Source: Methanothermobacter sp.
GTDB lineage: Archaea; Methanobacteriota; Methanobacteria; Methanobacteriales; Methanothermobacteraceae
Assembly (NCBI RefSeq): GCF_030055425.1
Contig: NZ_JASFYE010000004.1
Coordinates: forward strand, 74,952 to 138,951
Length of the DNA stretch: 64,000 bases
Reading direction: 5' to 3'
The notes below the pieces were generated by a model. The model did not search any database, was not told where the DNA came from, and saw nothing but the letters and a program-made list of their open reading frames with translations. Below are positions 34,699 to 43,814 of this stretch, piece by piece. The stretch's first letter is position 1. Every line of letters begins with the position of its first letter. Position numbers and translations under genes: made by a program.

Positions 34699-35694
34699 TT
34701 GGATTTAACCAAAAAGGCCAGTGTAATAATTGTTACCTATAACCACAGTGAATATATAGAAAACTGTGTTAAATCTGTCCTATCAAATAACCCACTGGAG
34801 ATTATTGTGGTTGATAATGGATCAACAGATGGAACTCTTGAAATTTTGGAAACCATGAGTGAAGTCAGGGTGGTCAGTGGTCATGGAAATGTGGGGTATG
34901 GTGCGGGTAACAATATTGGTGTCACGGTGGCAAGGGGAGAATATGTTGTTATCTTGAATCCAGATACCCTTGTGGAAGAGAACTGGCTTGAAGAGCTCTT
35001 AAAGCCCTTGGAATCCCATGAAAAGTTAGTTACAACACCTAAATTTCTTCTATTTGACGGCTCAAAGATTAACGGCGCCGGCCTAATCGTTCACTTTACT
35101 GGTTTGTCCTTTTTGCGAGGACTCAATGCTGATAAAGATGAATTTTCAAAAAAAGAATTTGTTAACGGAATTGCTGGCGAATGTTTTGCAATGAGAAGAG
35201 ATGATTATCTTAAATTAAAGTTTGATGAGAATCTTCTGGCCTATAACGAGGACGGGGAATTCTCATGGAGACTTAAGGTAAATGACTTTAGGATACTGTA
35301 TGTTCCTGAATCCAGATTTTATCATGATTATACACTTACTGTTCCTCCTGAGAAAATTTATCACCTTGAAAAGGCCAGATATCTCATACTGAGAAAGTAT
35401 TTCTCATTGAAGCAGATTTTTATCATAATACCTTCCCTGATTATTGCAGAAATTTTAACATGGGGCTATGCTATTCTTAAGGGATCATCAGGCGTTAAAT
35501 TTAAGTTTAGAGCTTTTCTAGATTCACTCAAAAATGAAGTTGATCCAGTAGAATGCAATATTAGAAATCTACTCGAAAATCTGGATTTTCAAATTCCAGA
35601 TGACCAGCTAACCTACTCAACTCTTGATAAATTTATTAAAAGATTTGCTAACATGGTTTTTCTAATAAATTACAAGTTAATAGTTTCTCGGTGA
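34699..35694 (+). CDS. GT2 glycosyltransferase (rhamnosyltransferase-like)
   Basis: 331 residues. SVIIVTYNHSEYIENCVKSVL, IIVVDNGSTDGTLEIL, NVGYGAGNNIGV, VILNPDT (DxD equivalent) and NEDGEFSWRLK with the catalytic-base ED pair match the WbbL-like rhamnosyltransferase group. A hydrophobic C-terminal helix (about 250-270) may associate with the membrane. Start TTG 34699, four bases after the previous stop. The AT-rich block begins within this gene. Confidence 0.85.
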   Translation: MDLTKKASVIIVTYNHSEYIENCVKSVLSNNPLEIIVVDNGSTDGTLEILETMSEVRVVSGHGNVGYGAGNNIGVTVARGEYVVILNPDTLVEENWLEELLKPLESHEKLVTTPKFLLFDGSKINGAGLIVHFTGLSFLRGLNADKDEFSKKEFVNGIAGECFAMRRDDYLKLKFDENLLAYNEDGEFSWRLKVNDFRILYVPESRFYHDYTLTVPPEKIYHLEKARYLILRKYFSLKQIFIIIPSLIIAEILTWGYAILKGSSGVKFKFRAFLDSLKNEVDPVECNIRNLLENLDFQIPDDQLTYSTLDKFIKRFANMVFLINYKLIVSR

Positions 35695-35695
35695 T

Positions 35696-36829
35696 TTGAT
35701 GAGGATATTACAGACAGTCGTAAGATCATACCCCTATATTGGTGGAGGGGAGAATTATGTTTATTATTTATCAAAGGAACTCGCTAGGAATCATGAAGTT
35801 ACTTTGATCTGTTCAAATGAGCCACGAAGTCCTCATGAAGAAATTGTAGAAAATATTAGATTCAGAAGACTTGATTATGTTGGCAAAATATCAAATACAA
35901 ACATTCCACTTAACTTACCCTTTGTTTTGACTCGTGAAAAATTTGATGTAATGCATACTCATTTCCCTACTCCTTGGTTTTCAGATTTTAGTGCTACTGT
36001 TGCTAAAATAAAGATGAGACCCACTGTTTTAACTTATCACAATGATATTACTGGAGATGGTATCAATGGTTACGTTTCGAAAATTTATAACTCAACATTT
36101 TTGAAAATACTTTTAAGGTTAGTTGAAAAGATAATTGTGACACAAGAGGCTTATATTGAGCGTTCTCCCTTTTTAAAACAGTATATAGATAAAATTGAGA
36201 TAATCCCCGCGGGTGTTGATACGAATAAATTCAAACCAACAATCACCCGAGGTTCTAATGGCAAAGATTGTCCAACAATCTTTTTTTTAAGCAATCTTGA
36301 TGAATATCATAGATACAAGGGGCTTTTTTATTTACTGAATGCTCTAAAAATAGTTAAAAGAACAATGTCTGATTTTAAATTGATTGTGGGAGGTAAAGGG
36401 AGCTTAATTGGGGAGTACAAAAAGCTAGCTAAAAAACTTGGAATTGAGGAAAATGTTGAATTCCATGGTTTCATATCCAATGAAAAATTAGCAAGTTATT
36501 ACAGTTATGCAGATATATTTGTATTACCTTCTGTTTCTAATGAGGAAGGTTTTGGAATGGTAGCACTTGAATCTTTAGCATGTGGTACTCCGGTTATAGT
36601 CACAGATATAGTTGGTGTTTCACGTGATTTAGCTGATTATAAGGCAGGTATTGTTGTAAAACCTCGCGATGTTGAGGATCTTTCAAAGTCAATTATAAAA
36701 TTAATAAATGATCCTGAAGGAAGGTTAAAAATGGGTCGGAATGGAAGAAAACTGGTTGAAGAAAAATATACTTGGCGCGAAGTTGCTAGAAGGACTGAAA
36801 AAATTTATGAAGATTTAACTGAAAATTGA
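35696..36829 (+). CDS. GT4 glycosyltransferase
   Basis: 377 residues of GT-B fold, family 4. The N-terminal YPYIGGGENYVYYLSKEL glycine loop and the C-terminal nucleotide-sugar site SVSNEEGFGMVALESLACGTPVI (E-x7-E motif) are intact. It transfers a sugar, of unknown type, to a growing glycan on the cytoplasmic face. It follows the GT2 gene by one base. Codons are strongly A/T-ending (AAA, GAA, ATT, TTA), unlike the core genes, so recent acquisition is likely. Confidence 0.88.
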   Translation: MMRILQTVVRSYPYIGGGENYVYYLSKELARNHEVTLICSNEPRSPHEEIVENIRFRRLDYVGKISNTNIPLNLPFVLTREKFDVMHTHFPTPWFSDFSATVAKIKMRPTVLTYHNDITGDGINGYVSKIYNSTFLKILLRLVEKIIVTQEAYIERSPFLKQYIDKIEIIPAGVDTNKFKPTITRGSNGKDCPTIFFLSNLDEYHRYKGLFYLLNALKIVKRTMSDFKLIVGGKGSLIGEYKKLAKKLGIEENVEFHGFISNEKLASYYSYADIFVLPSVSNEEGFGMVALESLACGTPVIVTDIVGVSRDLADYKAGIVVKPRDVEDLSKSIIKLINDPEGRLKMGRNGRKLVEEKYTWREVARRTEKIYEDLTEN

Positions 36830-36852
36830 AAATTAAGCTTTAGGTTGAAGAT

Positions 36853-38073
36853 ATGAAAATAGGTATCATTTCAAGTTTATACCCTCCGCAAGTGATGGGT
36901 GGAGCAGAAATAGTTGTTAAAAAAATAGCTGAGGAACTTATAAAAAAAGGCTATGAAGTTTTCGTTATAACAACAAATAATAAAAAAGAATCTTTATGTG
37001 AGACCATCCACGATGTAAGGGTCTACCGCCTACCTCTTAACCTTTACTCAATAAAGGAATTTCATAAACACCATATCTTCAAGAGGATGTTGTGGCATCT
37101 GTTGGACTTAATAAATGTTAAGGCATACGGCGAGGTCAATGAAATCCTTAAGAAAGAAAATCCTGACCTTGTACATTTACATAACTATAAAGGTCTATCT
37201 TCACTGGTTTTTAGGGCTGTAAATAACCTTGAGATTCCGTTTGTATTCACCGTGCATGACTATTCTCCTATATGTGTGAGAAGCAACCTTCTTAATGGAA
37301 ATGGGGAAATATGTTACAGAAAAGATCCTGCTTGTAAGCTTTATAATGCAATACAAAGTACAATCATGGGAGACAAAGTAGATGTTGTTACGGCACCCTC
37401 AAAATTTGTTCTTGATAAACTTGAAGCAGAGGGTTTATTCAGGAATGCAAAGAAAATAGTGGTACCAAATCCCATAGAATATACTCCTAAACGGTACAAT
37501 AAGACCTATGATACAATAGACATACTATTTGTAGGGTCACTTTCAAAACACAAAGGACCCGATATCCTTATAAAAAGTTTCAAAAAGGTTGATAGTGAAA
37601 ACTTAAGGCTTCACATCGCTGGTAGAGGTCCAATGGAGGGTGAACTCAAAAAACTTAGTGAGGGTGATGATAGGATAAAGTTCCACGGGTTTATTACAGG
37701 TGATGAACTGCAAAATCTCTACAGAATTGCTAATGTGACTGTGGTACCATCTATATGGTATGATAATTCTCCGATGGTTATCTATGAAAGTTTTGCAAAT
37801 TCAACACCTGTGATTGCAAGTAACATTGGAGGAATACCTGAACTTGTGAATGATGGTTATAATGGATTTTTATTTGAAGCGAAAGATGTTAGTGAACTTT
37901 CAAGTTTAATAAAAAGAAGCGTTGATAATCCATCTATTTTAGAGAAATGTGAGATTGGGGCATATAGGTCTTGTAAAGATTATGAAATAAGTTGTATCAT
38001 AAAAAGGTTAATGAAAATTTACATGTCGTGTAACACCAATTTAACGATTAAAAAATTGGGGGCTTTTAATTGA
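36853..38073 (+). CDS. GT4 glycosyltransferase
   Basis: 406 residues of GT-B fold. SLYPPQVMGGAEIVVKKIAEEL near the N-terminus, FTVHDYSPICVR in the middle (as in transferases with a cysteine pair, PACKL), and VPSIWYDNSPMVIYESFANSTPVIA at the nucleotide-sugar site. It is similar in plan to the previous gene but not a close duplicate. It overlaps the next gene by 4 bases. GC is intermediate in its first half (about 37.0-37.3 kb). Confidence 0.88.
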   Translation: MKIGIISSLYPPQVMGGAEIVVKKIAEELIKKGYEVFVITTNNKKESLCETIHDVRVYRLPLNLYSIKEFHKHHIFKRMLWHLLDLINVKAYGEVNEILKKENPDLVHLHNYKGLSSLVFRAVNNLEIPFVFTVHDYSPICVRSNLLNGNGEICYRKDPACKLYNAIQSTIMGDKVDVVTAPSKFVLDKLEAEGLFRNAKKIVVPNPIEYTPKRYNKTYDTIDILFVGSLSKHKGPDILIKSFKKVDSENLRLHIAGRGPMEGELKKLSEGDDRIKFHGFITGDELQNLYRIANVTVVPSIWYDNSPMVIYESFANSTPVIASNIGGIPELVNDGYNGFLFEAKDVSELSSLIKRSVDNPSILEKCEIGAYRSCKDYEISCIIKRLMKIYMSCNTNLTIKKLGAFN

Positions 38074-40199
38074 ATATTAATAAAAAATATTTTGTTTTAA
38101 TACTGCTTTCACTTTTAATAACTGATCTTTCAATTATCATGAACTTACCATTCAGATCTTTATTCTCTATACTTTTTTTTCTTTTTGTACCTGGAATTTT
38201 GATGATAGGCATACTAAAACTGAGACTGAAACTCCCTGAGTTTATAGTCTTTTCGATAGGTCTAAGCGTTTCCTTTTTGATGTTTGCTGGATTAATAATT
38301 AATTACTTGCCTTTAGCACGACCTCTAGGGTTAAGAATTAGCTTACTTTCTTTAAATTTTTTTATTTTGGTTTTACTTGGACTCTTTTTTGCTAAGGTTG
38401 ACAGCCAGTTGATAACGGCTCCAAATACTCTAAAAAATGAAAAATGGTATTTAATAATTTTGCCCTTCATATTTCCCTTTCTATCTGTCATAGGGGCTTA
38501 TTATATGAATGTTTATGGGGGTTCATTTAATTTTATAATTGTATCAATGTTAATAGCCATGATAGTTTTCGTATTGTTCATAGTTTCCTTAGAAGATGTT
38601 CCTCCCCTTTTATTTCCTTTTTCTATCTGGATGATGGGATTAAGTCTTCTTTTAATGAATAGCCTCGTTTCAAATTATATAGGTGGTTTCAATGATTTGA
38701 CTTTAGAGTATTACGTAGCCCGCCTTACCTTTGAGAACCAGGAATGGAGCATTAGTTTATTCCAAAATCCTTACAATGCCTGTCTGAGCATAACGATATT
38801 ACCTGCTCTCCTGAGCATACTTACAGGTTTGAATTTGCATTTTATATTCAAATTTGTTCATCAGTTCATATTTTCAATCACGCCTCTTGTTGTATATCTT
38901 CTCTTTCAAAACTACCTCTCAAAAAAAGAAGCATTCATCGCAGCCTTCTTTTTCATGGCACAGATACCCTTTATTGAAAGTATGTATACGCATACCCGGA
39001 CAGAACTGGCTATCATGTTTGTAGCGCTTTCATTGTTTATTCTTTTTGTCAAAAATCAGGAATTAGAAGGAATAAAAAGAAAATTGCTTTTTGTTCCTTT
39101 CATTTTTTGTATTATACTTTCTCACTATTCAACTGCTTATGTCTTTTTTTTCATGCTGGTGGGTGCACTATTAGTTATTCAAACAAGAAAATATTTTGAT
39201 AGTGATTTATCTAAAAAAAATGTTTTATTGACTTCTTTAACAGCATTTCTTTTCTTTTCATTTCTTTTTTTATGGTATGGACAAGTGACTGCAGTTCCGT
39301 TTTCTGCTGGAGTAGAATTTATCAATAAAACATTTGAAAACCTCTTTAATTTTTTCGTATTAGATCTGCGGGGTGAAACAGAACTCAAGGTTCTTGGGGC
39401 TGGTGTAAGTGGCCTAAACAAGTGGATAAGTGTTATAGTTCATGATATAACCTTTGTAATGGTCACTGTAGGTACTATCTTCTCTTTAGTAAATTACAGA
39501 AAGAGCGAATTTCAGATTGAATATCTTGCGATGTCTTCTGTAGGGCTTATTTTACTTTTATTTCAGTTATTGTTGCCCTACATTTCTATTGGGTTTTCAG
39601 CAATAAGATTATATCAAATTGCGCTTGTACTGTTAGCTCCTTTTTTTTTGAAAGGAGGTCACGTTTTCAACTTAATGCTAAAAGATGTTAATTTTTCAAA
39701 GAAAAAATTTGTATTGATAATACTTATACTGCAATTTATTTGTGCAACTTCCTTGATATACTTTAATACACCGAATTTAAGTTACGTTGCTATTAGTGAA
39801 GAGAGTTGCTACCACTTGGGGTATATTTATGATTGTGATATAGCTGGATCTTTTTGGCTGATTGACCATGGAAATTCAGAAAATATTATCTTCACTGATT
39901 TTATGGGGGATACGCGATTAATTTGCGGAGGAGCAAAAAATACACACAAAATAGCGCTTTTTAATCATAAAATGTGGAAATTAAAAAAATTTATTATTAT
40001 AAGTAAAGTAAAAAAACAAAATATAGTAAAGAATGATTATGTATATCTACATAAGAGAAATTTAATTAATAAAGAATTAGTAACAGACGAGAAGTTGTAT
40101 CCTAAACCTGTTATTCCATTAAGTACAATTTCTAGTAAAATCAAATCTACAAACAAAGTTTATGATAATGGAGGTTCAAACATTTTTATTGGATTATAG
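38070..40199 (+). CDS. Large multi-pass membrane protein (DUF2206-like)
   Basis: 709 residues with about 14 to 16 transmembrane helices followed by a soluble tail of about 130 residues. Start TTG 38070. The general plan, with an external loop carrying acidic and aromatic residues (NYIGGFNDLTLEYYVARLTFENQEW) and HTRTELAIMF before a helix, recalls polyprenyl-phosphate-sugar-dependent GT-C transferases or the DUF2206 membrane proteins common in methanogen polysaccharide loci. A role as polymerase or late glycosyltransferase on the outer face is an inference. Very AT-rich. Confidence 0.65.
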   Translation: MNINKKYFVLILLSLLITDLSIIMNLPFRSLFSILFFLFVPGILMIGILKLRLKLPEFIVFSIGLSVSFLMFAGLIINYLPLARPLGLRISLLSLNFFILVLLGLFFAKVDSQLITAPNTLKNEKWYLIILPFIFPFLSVIGAYYMNVYGGSFNFIIVSMLIAMIVFVLFIVSLEDVPPLLFPFSIWMMGLSLLLMNSLVSNYIGGFNDLTLEYYVARLTFENQEWSISLFQNPYNACLSITILPALLSILTGLNLHFIFKFVHQFIFSITPLVVYLLFQNYLSKKEAFIAAFFFMAQIPFIESMYTHTRTELAIMFVALSLFILFVKNQELEGIKRKLLFVPFIFCIILSHYSTAYVFFFMLVGALLVIQTRKYFDSDLSKKNVLLTSLTAFLFFSFLFLWYGQVTAVPFSAGVEFINKTFENLFNFFVLDLRGETELKVLGAGVSGLNKWISVIVHDITFVMVTVGTIFSLVNYRKSEFQIEYLAMSSVGLILLLFQLLLPYISIGFSAIRLYQIALVLLAPFFLKGGHVFNLMLKDVNFSKKKFVLIILILQFICATSLIYFNTPNLSYVAISEESCYHLGYIYDCDIAGSFWLIDHGNSENIIFTDFMGDTRLICGGAKNTHKIALFNHKMWKLKKFIIISKVKKQNIVKNDYVYLHKRNLINKELVTDEKLYPKPVIPLSTISSKIKSTNKVYDNGGSNIFIGL

Positions 40200-40317
40200 C
40201 TTTTAGATTTTGAGTTGCAATCGTTGAGAATAAGTAAAGTCAACTTTGAGAAAAATTCTAAAATTGTGCATACAATAACGCATAACAAACGAATAGATCA
40301 GTGGAGAAGGTGTAATT

Positions 40318-41502
40318 GTGTTAAGAAGGATAGTTAAAATTTTAGAAAAGTCTGAAATTACATTTCACCTCGCTATATTTTTAATAAAATTAATAAATTA
40401 TTTAGTACCAAAAAGGGATAACCAAATAATTTTTGAGAGCAGACCTGATTTTGCTGATAATTCAAGGGCGATTTATAATTATATAAAGTCACTCAATGAG
40501 GATTATAGTCTTGTTTGGATTGTTGATAAAATAAAAAAAGATTTTGATGCTCTACAAGTTAAAAGGAATACAATAGATGAATATTGGCAGTTTTTTAGGT
40601 CAAGATATATTGTATCGTCAACTTTCTCTTATCCTTATATAAGACAAAAAAACCAAGTTTACCTTAATCTTTGGCATGGGATGCCTTTAAAAGCCCTTTT
40701 TTATTCAGAAAAAAATCCTGAACATTTACCCCCTAATTTCAATGATGAGAATTATTATCTTATTAGCACTTCAATTTTCATGAGAAATGTAATTGCATCT
40801 TGTTTTAATCAAGACCCCCGTCGAGTATTCGTTTCAGGTCAGCCAAGAAATGACAAGTTATTCAATAATTCGCGCGCAATTTTTGGAAAAATGTTGGGTA
40901 TTGATGTAGATAAGTATGATAAAATCATTTTTTTCTTACCTACCTATAAAAAATCTATCTTCGAAAAAGAAGATGGTGAAGTTGGTAGCCATAATTTTAA
41001 TCTTTTTGATTTTGATAGAAAACTTTTTGGTCAATTTCTTCGTAAGAATAATATTATTTGTCTTGTGAAATTTCATTCACTTGAAGAAGAGATAGTCAAA
41101 TCTCACATTAAAGAAATAGAGAATACGGTATTCATCTCCACAGAACAAATGTTAAAGGAAGATTTAGATCTCTATGATATTCTGGGTGGTGTTGATGTTC
41201 TGGTGACTGATTATTCTTCGGTTTACTTTGATTTTCTTCTCCTTGATAGGCCCATCATCTTTGTGGTATCTGATATAGATGACTACAGAGAGAAAAGGGG
41301 TTTTGTGCTTGAGCCCTTTGAGTTCTGGACCCCCGGTCCAAAGGTCAGGACTTTCAGTGAATTCCTGGCTGAACTTGAAAAGTGCATCAATGATGAGGAT
41401 TATTACCGTGATGAGCGCAGAATGATAAATGAACTGGTGAACCAGTACCAGGATGACCGCTCATCAGAAAGGGTCTACAAACTGGTATGGGGCGAGGATT
41501 GA
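40318..41502 (+). CDS. CDP-glycerol glycerophosphotransferase-like protein (TagB/TagF family)
   Basis: 394 residues of GT-B fold. Family marks are the N-terminal SRAIYNYIKSLNEDYSLVWIVD, VYLNLWHGMPLKALFY (catalytic-region H) and DVLVTDYSSVYFDFLLLDRPIIF. Bacterial members move glycerol phosphate or ribitol phosphate from the CDP-linked donor to build teichoic acids. With GpsA and a nucleotidyltransferase 1.3-3 kb away, an archaeal polymer of glycerol phosphate is plausible. GTG start with GGAGAAGGTG upstream. Codons are AT-rich until about 41.2 kb and core-like after that, so this gene looks like a recombination mosaic. Confidence 0.85.
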   Translation: MLRRIVKILEKSEITFHLAIFLIKLINYLVPKRDNQIIFESRPDFADNSRAIYNYIKSLNEDYSLVWIVDKIKKDFDALQVKRNTIDEYWQFFRSRYIVSSTFSYPYIRQKNQVYLNLWHGMPLKALFYSEKNPEHLPPNFNDENYYLISTSIFMRNVIASCFNQDPRRVFVSGQPRNDKLFNNSRAIFGKMLGIDVDKYDKIIFFLPTYKKSIFEKEDGEVGSHNFNLFDFDRKLFGQFLRKNNIICLVKFHSLEEEIVKSHIKEIENTVFISTEQMLKEDLDLYDILGGVDVLVTDYSSVYFDFLLLDRPIIFVVSDIDDYREKRGFVLEPFEFWTPGPKVRTFSEFLAELEKCINDEDYYRDERRMINELVNQYQDDRSSERVYKLVWGED

Positions 41503-41543
41503 TCATTACTATAACATATATTTTTTCTTGCAGTTCTCTGGTA

Positions 41544-42797
41544 TTACCAGAGGTTGTGTTTTTTGATTCCATAGATTCTGATGCTGAGGACTATGGTTTC
41601 TGTTATTATAACGAGACCTGCGACCAGGTAGATGTTTATGAAGGGTGATATTGCAAGGAGCATCAGGAGGTGTGCTACTGATCCTATCATGACGCTGCCG
41701 TTGGCATACCTCTGCTGCCCCAGTACCGCGAGGAATGGGTAACCCAGGAGAATTGATGGTATCACCACCATGAGGGCCACGGCAAGGAGCCTGAGGACAT
41801 TGACGCTTGGTGTGTACTGGGCTCCGAAGAGTATTCCTATTATGGTTGGGGCGAAGATAATTATACCCGCGCATAGTATGGTATTCAGGATAAGGGAATA
41901 CCTGAGCACCCTGCGGTGGAATATCTTGTTGCGTGTCTTGGCCATGTAGGGGTATGTCACCTGCATAAGGGGACTGTAAAGGCCCTGGGCTGCAACGTAC
42001 AGTTTCTCAGCTGCAGAATAATAACCCACAGCCATGTTACCTGCAAAAAGTCCAAGAAAGAACGAATTGCTGCTAGTGTAAACAGAAACAGATACCCTTG
42101 ATAGGAAGAACTGGGTGCTGTCCCTGAAGGCCTCATACACAGTCCTCCATGGGGGTAAATGGAATTTGACATTGAACCTTGTCCTTATGATCCACTGGGA
42201 AATCACCCCCGCGGTGATTGTGCCGAGGGCCTGAAACAGGGGCACATAGAGATAATCAGAGGGCTTCTTTATGAAAAGGAAGATGGCAGCGACAAATATA
42301 ACGTTGGTGAGGACATTGAGGAGGGTTATGTACTTCATCCTTTCCATGCCCTGATAGAACCAGGTGGGTGATATAACGTTCCCCACGACAAGTCCGAATG
42401 CGAAGATGTATATGGGCCATGTGGCGGTGAAGCGGGGGACCATGAATACAAGGGCAAGGAGTATGGAGAAACTGATAACTGCAAGGATGCCCTTGATTAT
42501 CATGACTGAGCTGAATATCTCAGATATGCGTTCGGGGTCGTCCCTGTTCATGGATATTTCACGGACAGCAGAGAGGTTAAAGCCGTAATCGGTTAGTATC
42601 AGGAAGTAGGTGTTGAATGCAATGGCGAAGTTAACAAGACCATAATTATAGACACCCAGGACCCTTGTGAGGTAGGGAAGTGTGATGAAGGGCAGTATGT
42701 ACACAAGGACCTGAAGGGTTGAAAGTGAGAGAAAGTTCTCAGCCAGGACCCTGTATTCCTCTGATTTAAGAACACTGATAAGATCCCTGAATCTCAT
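41544..42797 (-). CDS. Wzx-type polysaccharide flippase
   Basis: 417 residues from ATG 42797 (MRFRDLISVL; six more codons upstream are possible). About 12 to 14 helices with the Wzx/RfbX marks LSTLQVLVYILPFITLPYLTRVLG and NYGLVNFAIAFNTYFLILTDYGFNLSAVREIS. It flips lipid-linked oligosaccharide to the outside. It is convergent with the glycerophosphotransferase gene and co-directional with gpsA. GC is core-like. Confidence 0.88.
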   Translation of the reverse strand: MRFRDLISVLKSEEYRVLAENFLSLSTLQVLVYILPFITLPYLTRVLGVYNYGLVNFAIAFNTYFLILTDYGFNLSAVREISMNRDDPERISEIFSSVMIIKGILAVISFSILLALVFMVPRFTATWPIYIFAFGLVVGNVISPTWFYQGMERMKYITLLNVLTNVIFVAAIFLFIKKPSDYLYVPLFQALGTITAGVISQWIIRTRFNVKFHLPPWRTVYEAFRDSTQFFLSRVSVSVYTSSNSFFLGLFAGNMAVGYYSAAEKLYVAAQGLYSPLMQVTYPYMAKTRNKIFHRRVLRYSLILNTILCAGIIIFAPTIIGILFGAQYTPSVNVLRLLAVALMVVIPSILLGYPFLAVLGQQRYANGSVMIGSVAHLLMLLAISPFINIYLVAGLVIITETIVLSIRIYGIKKHNLW

Positions 42798-42842
42798 ATT
42801 CCTGCACACCCACATCCTCCGTTTTGATATACCGGATCCTTT

Positions 42843-43814
42843 TTAGAACTCCATGCCTCTAAAGATTTTATCCTGAAAGTCCCTTATGTAGGTGTTGACT
42901 TTTTCAGGTTTCTCCATTGTCCTGTGGACCATTTCGAGCACTGGAAGGTCAATATCATCTGTAAGTTCCCTTATGGCCCTTATTGAACGTAGACTTTCGA
43001 TGGTTATGGTTGAATCCTCACTGAGTCTCATCTTCTTGCCCAGCATCAGGCCAAGGGTCCTGTTACGGCTCTTATCGGTTGATGCTGTTAGCAAGAAATC
43101 TCCGAATCCACAGAACCTGTCATGAAGTTCGCCGTAACCCATCTCATTGAGTATACGGGTCATCTCCCTGAAACATAGTGTTAAAAGAGAGTACCTGTGA
43201 TTCTCGCCTGTTATCTGTCCATCCAGTATACCCATGGCAACGGCGTACACATTCTTGAGTATCCCGCAGAACTCAACCCCCTCAATGTTTTCTGAGTGAT
43301 CGAGGATAATACCTGGGGCCCTGAGAAGCCCTGAAATCTCGTCTAGGTAGCTGGCATCGGCGCCAATGGTTATACCTGAGGTTATGCCTCTTATGAGTTC
43401 ATCTGCGAAGTTGGGTCCGGATATGCTGAAAACTCTTGAGGATCCGGTCTCTTCGCGGATGACGGAGGACATGGGTTTCAGGCTGGGATGTTCTATTCCT
43501 TTTATGCAGGATACGATCTTTTTATCCTCCAGATTGGATTCGAGGGATCTCAGTATTTTTCGGAGGTTGCCTGAGGGCACCGCCAGGAATATGTATTCGG
43601 ATTCGTCTATAATTTCAGTCCTGTCCATGAGGACTGCTTCTATGTTCTCCCTGAGTTTTACTCCGGGATGGTATGCTGTGTTTTCATGTTTTTTGTTTAT
43701 GGTGTCAGCGATCTGGGGTCTGCGTGCCATTAAATGGACCTTATCGGTGTTCATAGCTAGAACCTGTGATATGGCTGTTCCAAAGCTTCCTGCTCCGATA
43801 ACTGTGACCTTCAT
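42843..43814 (-). CDS. gpsA: NAD(P)-dependent glycerol-3-phosphate dehydrogenase
   Basis: 323 residues. The Rossmann motif VIGAGSFGTA is near residue 5, GPNFADELIRG and the catalytic-lysine region GILKNVYAVAMGILDG are present, and GFGDFLLTAST is the family signature. It reduces DHAP to sn-glycerol-3-phosphate. Archaeal lipids use the opposite enantiomer, made by G1P dehydrogenase, so this bacterial-type enzyme is probably not for lipids. Its coupling (ATGA overlap) with a nucleotidyltransferase and its position beside a TagF-like gene point to an activated glycerol phosphate for a surface polymer. Confidence 0.9.
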   Translation of the reverse strand: MKVTVIGAGSFGTAISQVLAMNTDKVHLMARRPQIADTINKKHENTAYHPGVKLRENIEAVLMDRTEIIDESEYIFLAVPSGNLRKILRSLESNLEDKKIVSCIKGIEHPSLKPMSSVIREETGSSRVFSISGPNFADELIRGITSGITIGADASYLDEISGLLRAPGIILDHSENIEGVEFCGILKNVYAVAMGILDGQITGENHRYSLLTLCFREMTRILNEMGYGELHDRFCGFGDFLLTASTDKSRNRTLGLMLGKKMRLSEDSTITIESLRSIRAIRELTDDIDLPVLEMVHRTMEKPEKVNTYIRDFQDKIFRGMEF

